Assembly (NCBI RefSeq): GCF_042654525.1
Contig: NZ_JBHSGP010000005.1
Location: forward strand, 269,958 to 333,957
Length of the DNA: 64,000 bases
Reading direction: 5' to 3'
DNA from: Geojedonia litorea
GTDB taxonomy: Bacteria > Bacteroidota > Bacteroidia > Flavobacteriales > Flavobacteriaceae
A program made the position numbers and the translations under genes. This document shows, piece after piece, positions 8,412 through 16,738 of the stretch (the stretch's first letter is position 1; every line of letters begins with the position of its first letter). The notes beneath the pieces were generated by a model. That model was not told the origin of the DNA. It did not search any database and saw only the letters and a program-made list of their open reading frames with translations.

Positions 8412-10238
8412 TTAATTTCGTCTTCTCGAGCGTCTAGGTCTATCGGAACCAGAAGAAGATGCACTAAATTGAGAGTTAGAGCGTCTTGGTTTGGATTCGC
8501 CAGATGAGCCTCTGCGTTCGCTTCGGTTGCCACCACCACTACGTGAACTAGAACGTCTATCTGATCTTGGTTTATCATAACTTTTTCTTCCTCCAGATTT
8601 ACGTTTACCACCACGGTTTCCACCACCTTTATCACTGCTTACTTCTACATTCACAAAACGACCATCGTGTTTAAAATCTGTAAAAAATGCAAGGACTTGA
8701 TCGGTTAATGCAGCATCAGTTGTAAAAAACGAAAAGCTTTCTTTGACATCTACTTTAAATACATCGTCTCTTCCAAGACTTAATACTTCCTTTAAAAAGT
8801 CTTTTAGTTTCATCCAGTCGTAACCATCTTTACGGCCAACATTGATGAAATATCGTGTATCATTAGCGTTGCTGCTGTAATCTTTACCACTATCTCTGTC
8901 TCCACTTCTAGAATCTTCTACATTAAGGTTCTTAGATTTTTGATAATAGTTGTAAAAACGAGTAAATTCAACTGAAAAGAATTTCTTTATTAATTCTTCT
9001 TTGGAAGTATCTTCAAACAACGTATTAATACTATTTAAATACTTGTCAATTTCATGGTTGATTTCGGTATTATGCACCTTGTTTGCCAATGACATTAATT
9101 GTACTTCGCAAATTTCCATTCCATCAGGAATTTCCTTTTTTACAAAGTCTTTTTTAATAATGCGTTCAATACTTTTTATCTTTCTAACTTCACTTTTTGA
9201 AACAATAACCATTGATACACCAGTTTTTCCGGCACGACCTGTACGGCCACTTCGGTGGGTGTAGGTTTCAATTTCGTCTGGGAGCTGATAATTGATAACA
9301 TGGGTAATATCATCTACATCAATACCACGAGCAGCTACGTCGGTAGCTACTAGCATTTGAATTTGTTGGTTTCTAAATGATTTCATAACCAAATCTCTTT
9401 GGTTTTGACTTAAATCGCCATGAAGGGCTCCTGCACTGTAACCATCTTCAATTAGTTGTTCTGCTACTTTTTGAGTATCGCGTTTGGTACGGCAAAATAT
9501 TACCGAAAATATGTCTGGATTAGCATCTGCTAAACGCTTTAAGGCCTGATAACGGTCTCGTGAACTCACTAAATAGTATTCATGAGAGACTTGGCTTGTA
9601 CTTTCATTTTTGTTTCCTACGGTAATTTCAATAGGATTATTCATGAATTTTTTAGCGATTACAGATACCTCTTTAGGCATTGTAGCCGAAAATAGCCATG
9701 TGTTTTTGTCTTTTGGTGTATGAGACAATATATCTGTAATGTCTTCAAAAAAGCCCATATTAAGCATTTCATCGGCCTCATCTAAAACTGAATATTCAAT
9801 TTTAGAGATATCAACCAAATTACGGCTAATCATGTCTTTCATACGGCCAGGGGTGGCTACAATAATTTGAGCGCCACGTTTTACTTCTCGGGCTTGTTCA
9901 GTAATACTTGCTCCTCCATAAATGGCTACGACATTAAGACCTTTTAGGTGTTTGCCGTAAAGTTTCATTTCATTAGTAATCTGTAAACAAAGTTCTCGGG
10001 TTGGTGAAAGTATTAATCCTTGAGTAGTTCTGCTTTCAACATTGATTTTTTGCAACATTGGAAAACCAAAAGCGGCTGTTTTACCTGTTCCAGTTTGTGC
10101 TAATGCTACAAGGTCTGTGTCTTCGTTTAATAAAATTGGAATGGCTTTGTCTTGAACTTCACTTGGGGTTTCAAACCCTAAATCAGTAATAGCCTGCAAT
10201 AGGTCGTTATTAAGACCTAACTCTTTGAATGTGTTCAT
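8412..10238 (-). CDS. DEAD-box ATP-dependent RNA helicase, DeaD/DbpA-like
   Basis: This 608-residue protein has an N-terminal Q motif (TFKELGLNNDLLQAI..GFETPSEVQ), motif I AQTGTGKTAAFGF, motif Ia PTRELCLQ, DEAD as VLDEADEML, SAT, and the C-terminal RecA motifs TDVAARGIDVDD and HRSGRTGRAG. Residues about 450-535 match a DbpA-type RNA-binding domain (INVGRKDGYDWMKLKDFLKE). A 70-residue Arg/Ser/Gly-rich tail follows and probably binds RNA non-specifically. Proteins of this layout remodel structured RNA during ribosome assembly and at low temperature. The roughly 130-base leader with two hairpins upstream suggests post-transcriptional control, as known for csdA-type genes. No close partner gene is present. 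Confidence 0.93.
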   Translation of the reverse strand: MNTFKELGLNNDLLQAITDLGFETPSEVQDKAIPILLNEDTDLVALAQTGTGKTAAFGFPMLQKINVESRTTQGLILSPTRELCLQITNEMKLYGKHLKGLNVVAIYGGASITEQAREVKRGAQIIVATPGRMKDMISRNLVDISKIEYSVLDEADEMLNMGFFEDITDILSHTPKDKNTWLFSATMPKEVSVIAKKFMNNPIEITVGNKNESTSQVSHEYYLVSSRDRYQALKRLADANPDIFSVIFCRTKRDTQKVAEQLIEDGYSAGALHGDLSQNQRDLVMKSFRNQQIQMLVATDVAARGIDVDDITHVINYQLPDEIETYTHRSGRTGRAGKTGVSMVIVSKSEVRKIKSIERIIKKDFVKKEIPDGMEICEVQLMSLANKVHNTEINHEIDKYLNSINTLFEDTSKEELIKKFFSVEFTRFYNYYQKSKNLNVEDSRSGDRDSGKDYSSNANDTRYFINVGRKDGYDWMKLKDFLKEVLSLGRDDVFKVDVKESFSFFTTDAALTDQVLAFFTDFKHDGRFVNVEVSSDKGGGNRGGKRKSGGRKSYDKPRSDRRSSSRSGGGNRSERRGSSGESKPRRSNSQFSASSSGSDRPRRSRRRN

Positions 10239-10325
10239 TCGGTGTAAATAAGTATTCGATTATGTTCTGTAGTGTTACAATAGAAGCGAATCGACATACT
10301 TAAACCTAAACTTCACGTAACACAT

Positions 10326-10382
10326 CCTCACCCTGAGGAATATGAAACCCAAATCCGTTTCGAGTTTCAGTCGGCAAAGATA
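10326..10382 (-). promoter_or_regulatory. -7 element and structured 5' leader of the RNA helicase gene
   Basis: On the minus strand TATCTTTG (10375-10382) matches TAnnTTTG; no clear TTG is seen 19-20 bases further upstream. Transcription from here gives a leader of about 130 bases, which is long for this genome. It can form a stem TGAAAC/GTTTCA (10343-10348 with 10364-10369) and a tight hairpin TCCTCA-CCC-TGAGGA (10325-10339). Such a leader fits cold- or self-regulated expression of a DEAD-box helicase; the regulation is inferred. Confidence 0.55.
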
Positions 10383-10624
10383 GTTATTTATTTGATATTA
10401 AATAATTTGGTTAAAAATTACCTGCATTTTATCGAATTTATGGAATTTGTAAATGATAAATATTAAAATTACAGTACTTTTAATTTAGCTAATAATTTTA
10501 TTATGAGGGTGTTGTGTGTGTGATAACAGTTGGCATTACAAAAAACAAATAAATAGTTATTAATTTTTTCATGATGAAGATTTAGCTAGTATGTATGACA
10601 TTAAAATTTAAAAAAGCCCCTATT
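10383..10624. other. AT-rich intergenic stretch between divergent genes
   Basis: Beyond the helicase promoter I find no gene, RNA or repeat here. The sequence is highly AT-rich and presumably carries the promoter of the lipoprotein gene at 10625, but I cannot point to a good TAnnTTTG match in the right orientation. Confidence 0.4.
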
Positions 10625-11314
10625 ATGAAAAATATTACGATCATTTTAGCTCTTCTTGCACTTATTGTATTAACCTGTACTCCTTTTGAACCTGAAACTA
10701 CTTTAGAATCATATAATGATGATGCTATGATGCTAATGGCTAAAGAGATCACCCAGAGTGACTATTTTAATACGGATGCTAATAAAAGTGCTTTTGAAGC
10801 TTCGAGAGCGAGTAATAGCGGAACAAATGCCTTTAGAATAGTACAAACCCCGGTTTTTAATTTCTATATTTTTAGTTATGATGCTGGGTTTTTTGTTATT
10901 TCTACGCGTAAGTCTGATGCTAATTTAAAAATGCACCCTAATGGTACAGCCTCATTTTCATTGGAATTGGAAGGACCTTGGGGTTTTTGGACTGACACAC
11001 AACAAGGGGAGTATAATAATAGTTGTTTCCAGAAACATATGGGCTATTTTAACCTTGATTATAATGGGGAAGTAAAAGTTGTTGAGCAACCATGGGGTAC
11101 CGTATATTCATTTACTGAGCCACACAAAACACCTTTAATTGCCAAAGTCAAGAATTTTGTTCTCAATGATGCTGAAACCTATGATTCAAATATTGGTTCA
11201 TCATATTGTAGAGAAAATTCTGTTCTGGAGAAAATTATTAATTTGACGTTTGTTCAAAAATGGAATAACAAAAAAGAAACTTCAGAAAATCTATTTAATT
11301 TAAATGTGAAATAG
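10625..11314 (+). CDS. Lipoprotein of unknown function, sister of the next gene
   Basis: Counted from the ATG at 10625, this 229-residue protein has a lipoprotein signal peptide (KNITIILALLALIVLTC) with lipobox LTC. The upstream in-frame ATG at 10595 would bury this signal behind ten charged residues, so it is rejected. The mature part is beta-rich with few charges. It has the pattern ITQSDYF near the N-terminus, a short SRASNSGTNAF segment, NNSCFQKHMGYFNLD in the middle, and a C-terminal strand. The same order of elements occurs in the lipoprotein encoded 300 bases downstream. I do not recognise a family. It is probably anchored in the outer membrane or periplasm. Confidence 0.75.
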   Translation: MKNITIILALLALIVLTCTPFEPETTLESYNDDAMMLMAKEITQSDYFNTDANKSAFEASRASNSGTNAFRIVQTPVFNFYIFSYDAGFFVISTRKSDANLKMHPNGTASFSLELEGPWGFWTDTQQGEYNNSCFQKHMGYFNLDYNGEVKVVEQPWGTVYSFTEPHKTPLIAKVKNFVLNDAETYDSNIGSSYCRENSVLEKIINLTFVQKWNNKKETSENLFNLNVK

Positions 11315-11616
11315 TTCCTTTAAAGAATTTTACCAGTGCTTTTATTTGCATTATAAGTTTAAAACTATAATAAAGTAATCAAGTGTTTGATTATCTGTGG
11401 GTTATTAGTTTATAGCATTTATCATGTGAATTAAGCTTTTCGTCGAAAATAATTAATAATTTTCTTTCAAAGCACATGAAATTAGTAACTTAAGAAATAG
11501 TTACTGCGCTATTAATCAAGCAGCTATATTTGATTGTGCGCTTCTTCCCTAAATTTTGCATTAATTTTTCTTACATGTTAGGTGCTATTATTTAATTAAT
11601 TTAAAACCAGCCAATT
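11315..11616. other. Intergenic region with a candidate promoter
   Basis: No open frame of note. TATATTTG at 11525-11532 matches the Bacteroidota -7 element and would give a leader of about 80 bases for the gene at 11617. A 7-bp inverted repeat AGTAACT/AGTTACT (11484-11490 and 11499-11505) lies just upstream at about the -33 to -45 region and could be an operator; that role is speculative. Confidence 0.4.
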
Positions 11617-12348
11617 ATGAAAAAACATGTAATGCTAATGTCACTTATGGCATTATTTTTCTTTGGATGCAGTACAAGTGAGACTGAATCCATTCAAGAA
11701 CCTAACCTTAGTTTTTCCCATTCTAAAGTTGTAACAGATTTAATCACTAACAGCGATTTTACATCGTATTTAAAAACTAAATCAAAAGAATCAAAATTTT
11801 ATAACAGTAGGTCAAGTAATTCTAATGGCAACGGTGTCGTTTTTGTAGAAGGGGGCGGAGCTTTTTCTAACTTCGTAGGCATAGTTGCATTCCCTTATCT
11901 TGTATTAGTTTATGATCTTAACGACGTTGATTTTCCGGAACCTCTGATTGATGTAAAAGTGTTTGATGAAAACAGGGCTCAATTTACTGCAAATGTAAAA
12001 CGACCTGGTGTAGAGATTTCAAATCTGTTCACTGGAGATATTATGTATTCTAATATTTGCGATGATAAAAAAATTGGTCATTTGCAAATAAATGTGATCG
12101 CACCTTATGATGTATTAGATTTTGGTTTTGGCCCTATGTATTTTCCAAATGGACCTGAAGCTATGACGTCAAATAACTTACAATTAAGTGCAAGAGTTAA
12201 TGATTCATTTGTTTTAACAAATCCTGAAACTGGAGAGGGAGAGTGCTATGATGCTAATAATACTAAAAACATAAAACTAGTGAGTATTTTTAGAGACAAT
12301 AACGATCAGGAATTAGGTCGCATATTTAAAATCATAGGTTTAGAATAA
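11617..12348 (+). CDS. Lipoprotein of unknown function, sister of the preceding gene
   Basis: This 243-residue protein has a lipoprotein signal (HVMLMSLMALFFFGC, lipobox FGC). The mature region shares its element order with the upstream neighbour. It has an ITNSDFTSYL segment near the N-terminus, then SRSSNSNGNG, a hydrophobic strand pair, ARAQF-like polar strands, SNICDDKKIGHLQINV around residue 150, and a conserved-looking cysteine near the C-terminus (GECYDANN). This suggests tandem duplication followed by strong divergence, but alignment is needed. No catalytic motif is visible. A bidirectional terminator follows immediately. Confidence 0.75.
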   Translation: MKKHVMLMSLMALFFFGCSTSETESIQEPNLSFSHSKVVTDLITNSDFTSYLKTKSKESKFYNSRSSNSNGNGVVFVEGGGAFSNFVGIVAFPYLVLVYDLNDVDFPEPLIDVKVFDENRAQFTANVKRPGVEISNLFTGDIMYSNICDDKKIGHLQINVIAPYDVLDFGFGPMYFPNGPEAMTSNNLQLSARVNDSFVLTNPETGEGECYDANNTKNIKLVSIFRDNNDQELGRIFKIIGLE

Positions 12349-12365
12349 ACAGTTTTATATTAATG

Positions 12366-12402
12366 AAAGATGCCTTGTTTATTCTTAAGGCATCTTTATT
12401 TT
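12366..12402. terminator. Bidirectional terminator between lipoprotein gene and rdgB
   Basis: AAAGATGCCTT (12366-12376) and AAGGCATCTTT (12387-12397) form an 11-bp stem with a ten-base loop, followed by ATTTTG. The stem overlaps the rdgB stop codon. It lies 18 bases after the lipoprotein stop and can serve both convergent genes. Confidence 0.8.
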
Positions 12403-12968
12403 GTTAAGAACTTAACAAGTTTAGTTAACGCTATTCCCCGATGACTGATTTTGTTTTTAACTTCCATAGTCATTTCGGCAAAGGTCTGCTGATAACCTAA
12501 AGGTTGAAAAATGGGGTCATAACCAAAACCTTCATTTCCATGCTTGTTATCAGTAATCTCACCTTTACAGATGCCTGTAAACGTCTGGGTTTTACCATTA
12601 AGATTTAAAGCAATTACCGTTTTAAATTGTGCCGCGCGATTGGTTGTGTGTTGTAAATTTTGGAGTAATAAGGTCATGTTTGCATTTGAGTCTTTTTGTT
12701 CCCCAGCATATCGTGCTGAAAAAACGCCTGGAGCACCATTTAAATGCTCAACCTCTAAACCAGTATCATCAGCAAAACAATCATAGCCATAATTAGCTTT
12801 AACGTATTCAGCTTTTTGAATAGCGTTTCCTTCAATTGTGGGCTGTGTTTCGGGAATATCTTCAAAACAACCAATATCGCTTAAACTTAATAGGCTTATG
12901 TGATTAGGAATTAAAGATTGAACCTCTTTTAGCTTATTCTGATTGTTAGTGGCGAAAACCAGTTGCAT
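12396..12968 (-). CDS. rdgB: Non-canonical purine NTP pyrophosphatase, RdgB/HAM1 family
   Basis: This 190-residue protein, counted from the ATG at 12968, begins MQLVFATNNQNKLKEVQSL, the canonical RdgB N-terminus. An upstream TTG would add seven residues without conservation. It has DDTGLEVEHLNGAPGVFSARYAG, which holds the metal-binding acidic cluster, GNEGFGYDPIF, and the C-terminal KNKISHRGIAL. The enzyme hydrolyses ITP, dITP and XTP to monophosphates and keeps deaminated purines out of nucleic acids. Its length is normal for the family. It stands alone on the minus strand. Confidence 0.95.
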   Translation of the reverse strand: MQLVFATNNQNKLKEVQSLIPNHISLLSLSDIGCFEDIPETQPTIEGNAIQKAEYVKANYGYDCFADDTGLEVEHLNGAPGVFSARYAGEQKDSNANMTLLLQNLQHTTNRAAQFKTVIALNLNGKTQTFTGICKGEITDNKHGNEGFGYDPIFQPLGYQQTFAEMTMEVKNKISHRGIALTKLVKFLTK

Positions 12969-13081
12969 GGGATTAGTATTAGGACTCAAAATTACTACTT
13001 ATTGACTTAACCAAAAAAATAACTTAACTTGGTCAAGTGGTAATTTAATTTGAAATTCATCGGTTACCGAAAACCTTTACT

Positions 13082-13573
13082 TTGAAAGACTATCTACTCC
13101 TTTTGATTTTATTGTTTTTTAGCACTGAAATGTCGTTTTCTCAAGATTGGGCAAATTTAAAACGCTTTCAAGAAGCAAATTCCAAATTATCTACCTATGA
13201 TACATTACAGCGTGTAGTTTTTATGGGAAACTCCATTACTGAAGGTTGGTCAAATATTAGACCTGAATTTTTTGAAGGGAAACCCTATGTTAATAGAGGA
13301 ATTAGTGGACAAACAACGCCTCAAATGCTATTGCGTTTCCGCCAAGACGTCATTGAATTAAAGCCGGCAGAGAAAGTGATCAAACTTAACAAGTTAATGC
13401 AGTGGTATGCCAAAGAAAATACTTTAGTTTATGTTGATTATTTTTCGGCTATGGTCAATAGTAAAAATGGCTTGAAGACAGAATTAGGAACCGATGGCGT
13501 GCATCCAAATGCCTTGGGATATTCAATTATGGAGCCGCTAGTTGAAGCGGGAATAGCAACTACTTTGAAATAA
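13082..13573 (+). CDS. SGNH/GDSL hydrolase with an internal in-frame deletion
   Basis: This 163-residue protein has a signal peptide (LLLLILLFFSTEMSFS). Block I is VVFMGNSITEGW with the nucleophile Ser51. Block II is NRGISGQTTPQML (71-83). Block V is GTDGVHPNALGY with the Asp/His pair at 138 and 141. The family normally has about 60 more residues between ELKP and AEKV carrying block III (G-N-D), which forms the oxyanion hole. Here ELKP (92-95) is joined directly to AEKVIKLNKL. The frame is intact at both ends, so the gene is transcribable, but the enzyme is probably inactive. The start is TTG, with no ATG available in frame upstream. Confidence 0.8.
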   Translation: MKDYLLLLILLFFSTEMSFSQDWANLKRFQEANSKLSTYDTLQRVVFMGNSITEGWSNIRPEFFEGKPYVNRGISGQTTPQMLLRFRQDVIELKPAEKVIKLNKLMQWYAKENTLVYVDYFSAMVNSKNGLKTELGTDGVHPNALGYSIMEPLVEAGIATTLK

Positions 13574-13624
13574 AAACGGAATCAACTACTGTTTTGTCTA
13601 TATTTATATGATTATCAACCAACC

Positions 13625-15022
13625 ATGATTAACAAATTAGGAGAGAAATTCACTCGTATTTATTTAAAATATATGCCAAACGCTTTCGTGTTTGCCATAA
13701 TTTTAACTTTTATTACAGCTCTTGTAACGTTTATTTGGCTAGATGTAACACCAATAAACATTATTTCAGGCTGGTACGATGGATTTTTCGATTTACTTGC
13801 TTTTGGCATGCAGATGGTGTTAATACTCACTACGGGTTTCAGTATTGCTCTATCACCTTTGGCAAAAAATATCATTGACAGGTTAACGAAATACATCCAT
13901 AAGCCTAATCATGTTTATTTTTTTGTTGTACTAATAGGAATGCTTCTGTCAATGGTGAGTTGGGGTTGGCAAGTAATTACATGTGTGTTGGCAAGAGAAC
14001 TGGCAATACGGGTTAAAGGTATAAATTACCCATTTTTAATTGCTATTGTTTATTTTTCAGGTATGAGTTGGGTTACAGGATTGTCGAGTTCAATTCCATT
14101 ATTGTTAAACACCGACAAAAATTTTCTGATTGAAAGTGGCGTAATATCAGGTATTATTCCCACCTCAATGACTTTAGGCTCATCATTAAATCTGATAATG
14201 ATTTCTGTAAACGTACTAATTGCGCCTATAATCATACTTTTATTAGCACCAAAATCATCGAATAATAAAGAGCTTTCTAATTTGTTAGAATCTAAAAGTA
14301 TAGATCAAGAGCTAACGGTTAAACAAGAAGCGGATAGTTTTAAATTACCTTTTAAAGCACTATCAGATACCTTTAATAATAGTAGCTTACTTCAATTGCT
14401 AATTATACTTATGGGGTTAACCTACATTGCGTATCATTTCACAATGAAAGGGTTTGATCTGAATCTTAACATCATGATTTTTATTTTTTTAATTGTTGGT
14501 ATGTTTTTGCATAAAACCCCTATGCGTTATGTGGTTTCAATGAAGCGATCATGTAGTAATATTTCTGGGATAATATTTCAATATCCCTTTTATGCCGGTA
14601 TTATGGGGATCATGCTTTATACAGGTTTGGGTGAAAGGTTGGCTGAATTAATGGCTTCTGTTGCTACTATTGATTCCTATCCATTTTATTGTTATTTAAC
14701 GGGAGGCATCATTAATTTTGCCATTCCTTCGGCTGGAGGGGAGTTTGCCGTTGTGGGTCCTAGCATTATTAATGCAATCCAAGAATTAGGTGCTGGACTT
14801 TCAGAGGCAGAAATTAATGCGATGATATCTAGAGCTTCATTGGCTGTTGCTTATGGAGAAACTTTAACTAATCTTTTACAACCATTTTTCCTTTTAATTG
14901 TACTTCCAGTTATGGCTGTCGGTGTAAAATTACAAGCCAGGGACATCATGGGATATTTAGTATTACCATTTATAATATTTTTTATAATACACTCATTGTT
15001 GTTAGTGTATGTGCCAATTTAG
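13625..15022 (+). CDS. Short-chain fatty acid transporter, AtoE family
   Basis: This 465-residue polytopic membrane protein has about 11-12 hydrophobic segments. Family-typical stretches include WYDGFFDLLAFGMQM near residue 50, TGFSIALSPLAK, SWGWQVITCVLAREL, SAGGEFAVVGPSI around 370 and the ending LLQPFFLLIVLPVMA. AtoE-type permeases carry acetoacetate, butyrate and related short fatty acids across the inner membrane. The gene lies 50 bases after the damaged SGNH hydrolase gene and 40 bases before an acyl-CoA ligase on the same strand. Import followed by CoA activation is a reasonable reading of the pair, though the ligase resembles long-chain enzymes more. Confidence 0.88.
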   Translation: MINKLGEKFTRIYLKYMPNAFVFAIILTFITALVTFIWLDVTPINIISGWYDGFFDLLAFGMQMVLILTTGFSIALSPLAKNIIDRLTKYIHKPNHVYFFVVLIGMLLSMVSWGWQVITCVLARELAIRVKGINYPFLIAIVYFSGMSWVTGLSSSIPLLLNTDKNFLIESGVISGIIPTSMTLGSSLNLIMISVNVLIAPIIILLLAPKSSNNKELSNLLESKSIDQELTVKQEADSFKLPFKALSDTFNNSSLLQLLIILMGLTYIAYHFTMKGFDLNLNIMIFIFLIVGMFLHKTPMRYVVSMKRSCSNISGIIFQYPFYAGIMGIMLYTGLGERLAELMASVATIDSYPFYCYLTGGIINFAIPSAGGEFAVVGPSIINAIQELGAGLSEAEINAMISRASLAVAYGETLTNLLQPFFLLIVLPVMAVGVKLQARDIMGYLVLPFIIFFIIHSLLLVYVPI

Positions 15023-15062
15023 ACTGATTATTTTGTTATCTTTAAAACTATAAACCAACAAG

Positions 15063-16703
15063 ATGCAAAATTTTAAATCTCCAATAGAAGCTTTTCTCTA
15101 TTGGGAATCACATGAACCCAATCAAGTATTTTTACATCAACCAATAAGTGGTAAAATTATAACCCATACCTATGCTGAAGCTGGACAAGAAGCCAGAAAA
15201 TTAGCCTCGGCTTTAAAAAGTTTAGGTTTAAATAGTGGAGATCATGTGGCATTACTTTCAAAAAACTGTTCGCAATGGATTATTGCAGATTTAGCTATTA
15301 TGATGGCAGGATGTGTTTCGATTCCAATTTACCCAACTTTAAATGCTAACTCAATCGAACAGATACTTGTGCATAGTGAGTCTAAAGCTGTAATTATTGG
15401 TAAATTGGATGATTTTGAATCTCAAAAAAATGGCATTCCTAATATTCCAAAAATTAGTATTGGTCTATATGGGGGTAAAGAAGGACAGTTATGGGAAGAT
15501 TTGCAAAATACTCATCAACCTTTACAAGATATCCCGTTACCAAACTCTGATGATTTACACACTATTATATACACTTCAGGAACAACAGGAGACCCTAAAG
15601 GTGTCATGCACACCGTTAATAATTTTACTGTAAGCGGTAAAGCTCTGGTGAATTTAATTAAAATGCCACCTAAATCAAGACAATTTTCTTATTTGCCTCT
15701 TGCCCATGTAGCCGAGCGCGCTATTTGTAACAATGGATATGTATTGGGCTCAACCATCTATTTTTCAGATTCCATGGCAACTTTTGCTAAAGATTTAGAA
15801 CATTGCCAACCTCATTTCTTTTTTGCTGTTCCGAGAATTTGGGCAAAGTTTAAAGAAAAAATCCTGACCTCGATACCTCAAAAGAAATTAAACACCTTAT
15901 TAATGATACCAATTGTCAATAGTATGGTTAAAAACAAACTCAAACAAAAATTAGGATTAAAAAGTGCTATTTTTATTGTTTCGGCAGCTGCTCCAATTGC
16001 TGATAGCTTGGTTGAGTGGTTCAAAAAACTTGATATTATTATTTTACAAGGTTATGGAATGACCGAAGATTGTTGCGTATCTCATTTTAATTTACCAAAT
16101 GACAATAAAATAGGAACTGTAGGTAAAACACTGTCTGAAGCTCAAGCAAAGTTGTCACCAGAAGGTGAGATATGCGTTAAGAATAAGTGTTTGATGAAAG
16201 GCTATTATAAAAACCCTGAATTAACGGCATCAATGTTTGATGAAGAAGGCTACTTAAAGACTGGAGATATTGGTGAGTTTGATCATGATGGATTTTTAAC
16301 CATTACAGGGCGAGTAAAAGATCAATTTAAAACCGATAAGGGTAAATATATTTCTCCGTCATTAATTGAACTATCCATTTCTAAAAATTCTGATATTGAG
16401 CAGATATGTGTAGTAGGAACTGGTATTCCACAACCCATTGCTCTGGTAACCTTATCTGAATCTGGGAAATCCAAATCGAAAGAAAGCTTGTCTAAAAGTT
16501 TGTTTCAGACGGTTTCCAACGTTAATCCAAATCTGGCAAAACATGAAAAAATTGAAAAAATCGTGGTCATGAAGGAGGAATGGACTGTTGCCAATGGACT
16601 AACAACGCCTTCTTTAAAATTAAAACGAAATGCCATTGAGAAAATTCACCAACCCTACTATGAATCATGGTTTAATCTAAAAGAGAACGTCATTTTTGAA
16701 TAA
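15063..16703 (+). CDS. AMP-forming acyl-CoA synthetase (fatty acid-CoA ligase)
   Basis: This 546-residue ANL-superfamily enzyme has the phosphate-binding motif YTSGTTGDPKG (about 169-179), FSYLPLAHVAER, GYGMTED (about 329-335), KTGDIGEFDHDGFL and GRVKDQFKTDKGKYISP; the hinge Asp and Lys are visible. The C-terminal domain contains NGLTTPSLKLKRN, close to the catalytic Lys region of long-chain ligases. It activates a carboxylic acid to acyl-AMP and then acyl-CoA. It is shorter than bacterial FadD15-type enzymes (about 590-600) but shows no motif loss. It follows the AtoE transporter and may share its transcript. Confidence 0.9.
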   Translation: MQNFKSPIEAFLYWESHEPNQVFLHQPISGKIITHTYAEAGQEARKLASALKSLGLNSGDHVALLSKNCSQWIIADLAIMMAGCVSIPIYPTLNANSIEQILVHSESKAVIIGKLDDFESQKNGIPNIPKISIGLYGGKEGQLWEDLQNTHQPLQDIPLPNSDDLHTIIYTSGTTGDPKGVMHTVNNFTVSGKALVNLIKMPPKSRQFSYLPLAHVAERAICNNGYVLGSTIYFSDSMATFAKDLEHCQPHFFFAVPRIWAKFKEKILTSIPQKKLNTLLMIPIVNSMVKNKLKQKLGLKSAIFIVSAAAPIADSLVEWFKKLDIIILQGYGMTEDCCVSHFNLPNDNKIGTVGKTLSEAQAKLSPEGEICVKNKCLMKGYYKNPELTASMFDEEGYLKTGDIGEFDHDGFLTITGRVKDQFKTDKGKYISPSLIELSISKNSDIEQICVVGTGIPQPIALVTLSESGKSKSKESLSKSLFQTVSNVNPNLAKHEKIEKIVVMKEEWTVANGLTTPSLKLKRNAIEKIHQPYYESWFNLKENVIFE

Positions 16704-16738
16704 ATAAGTCTGAATCCTTTATCATAAAAATCTTTAAT

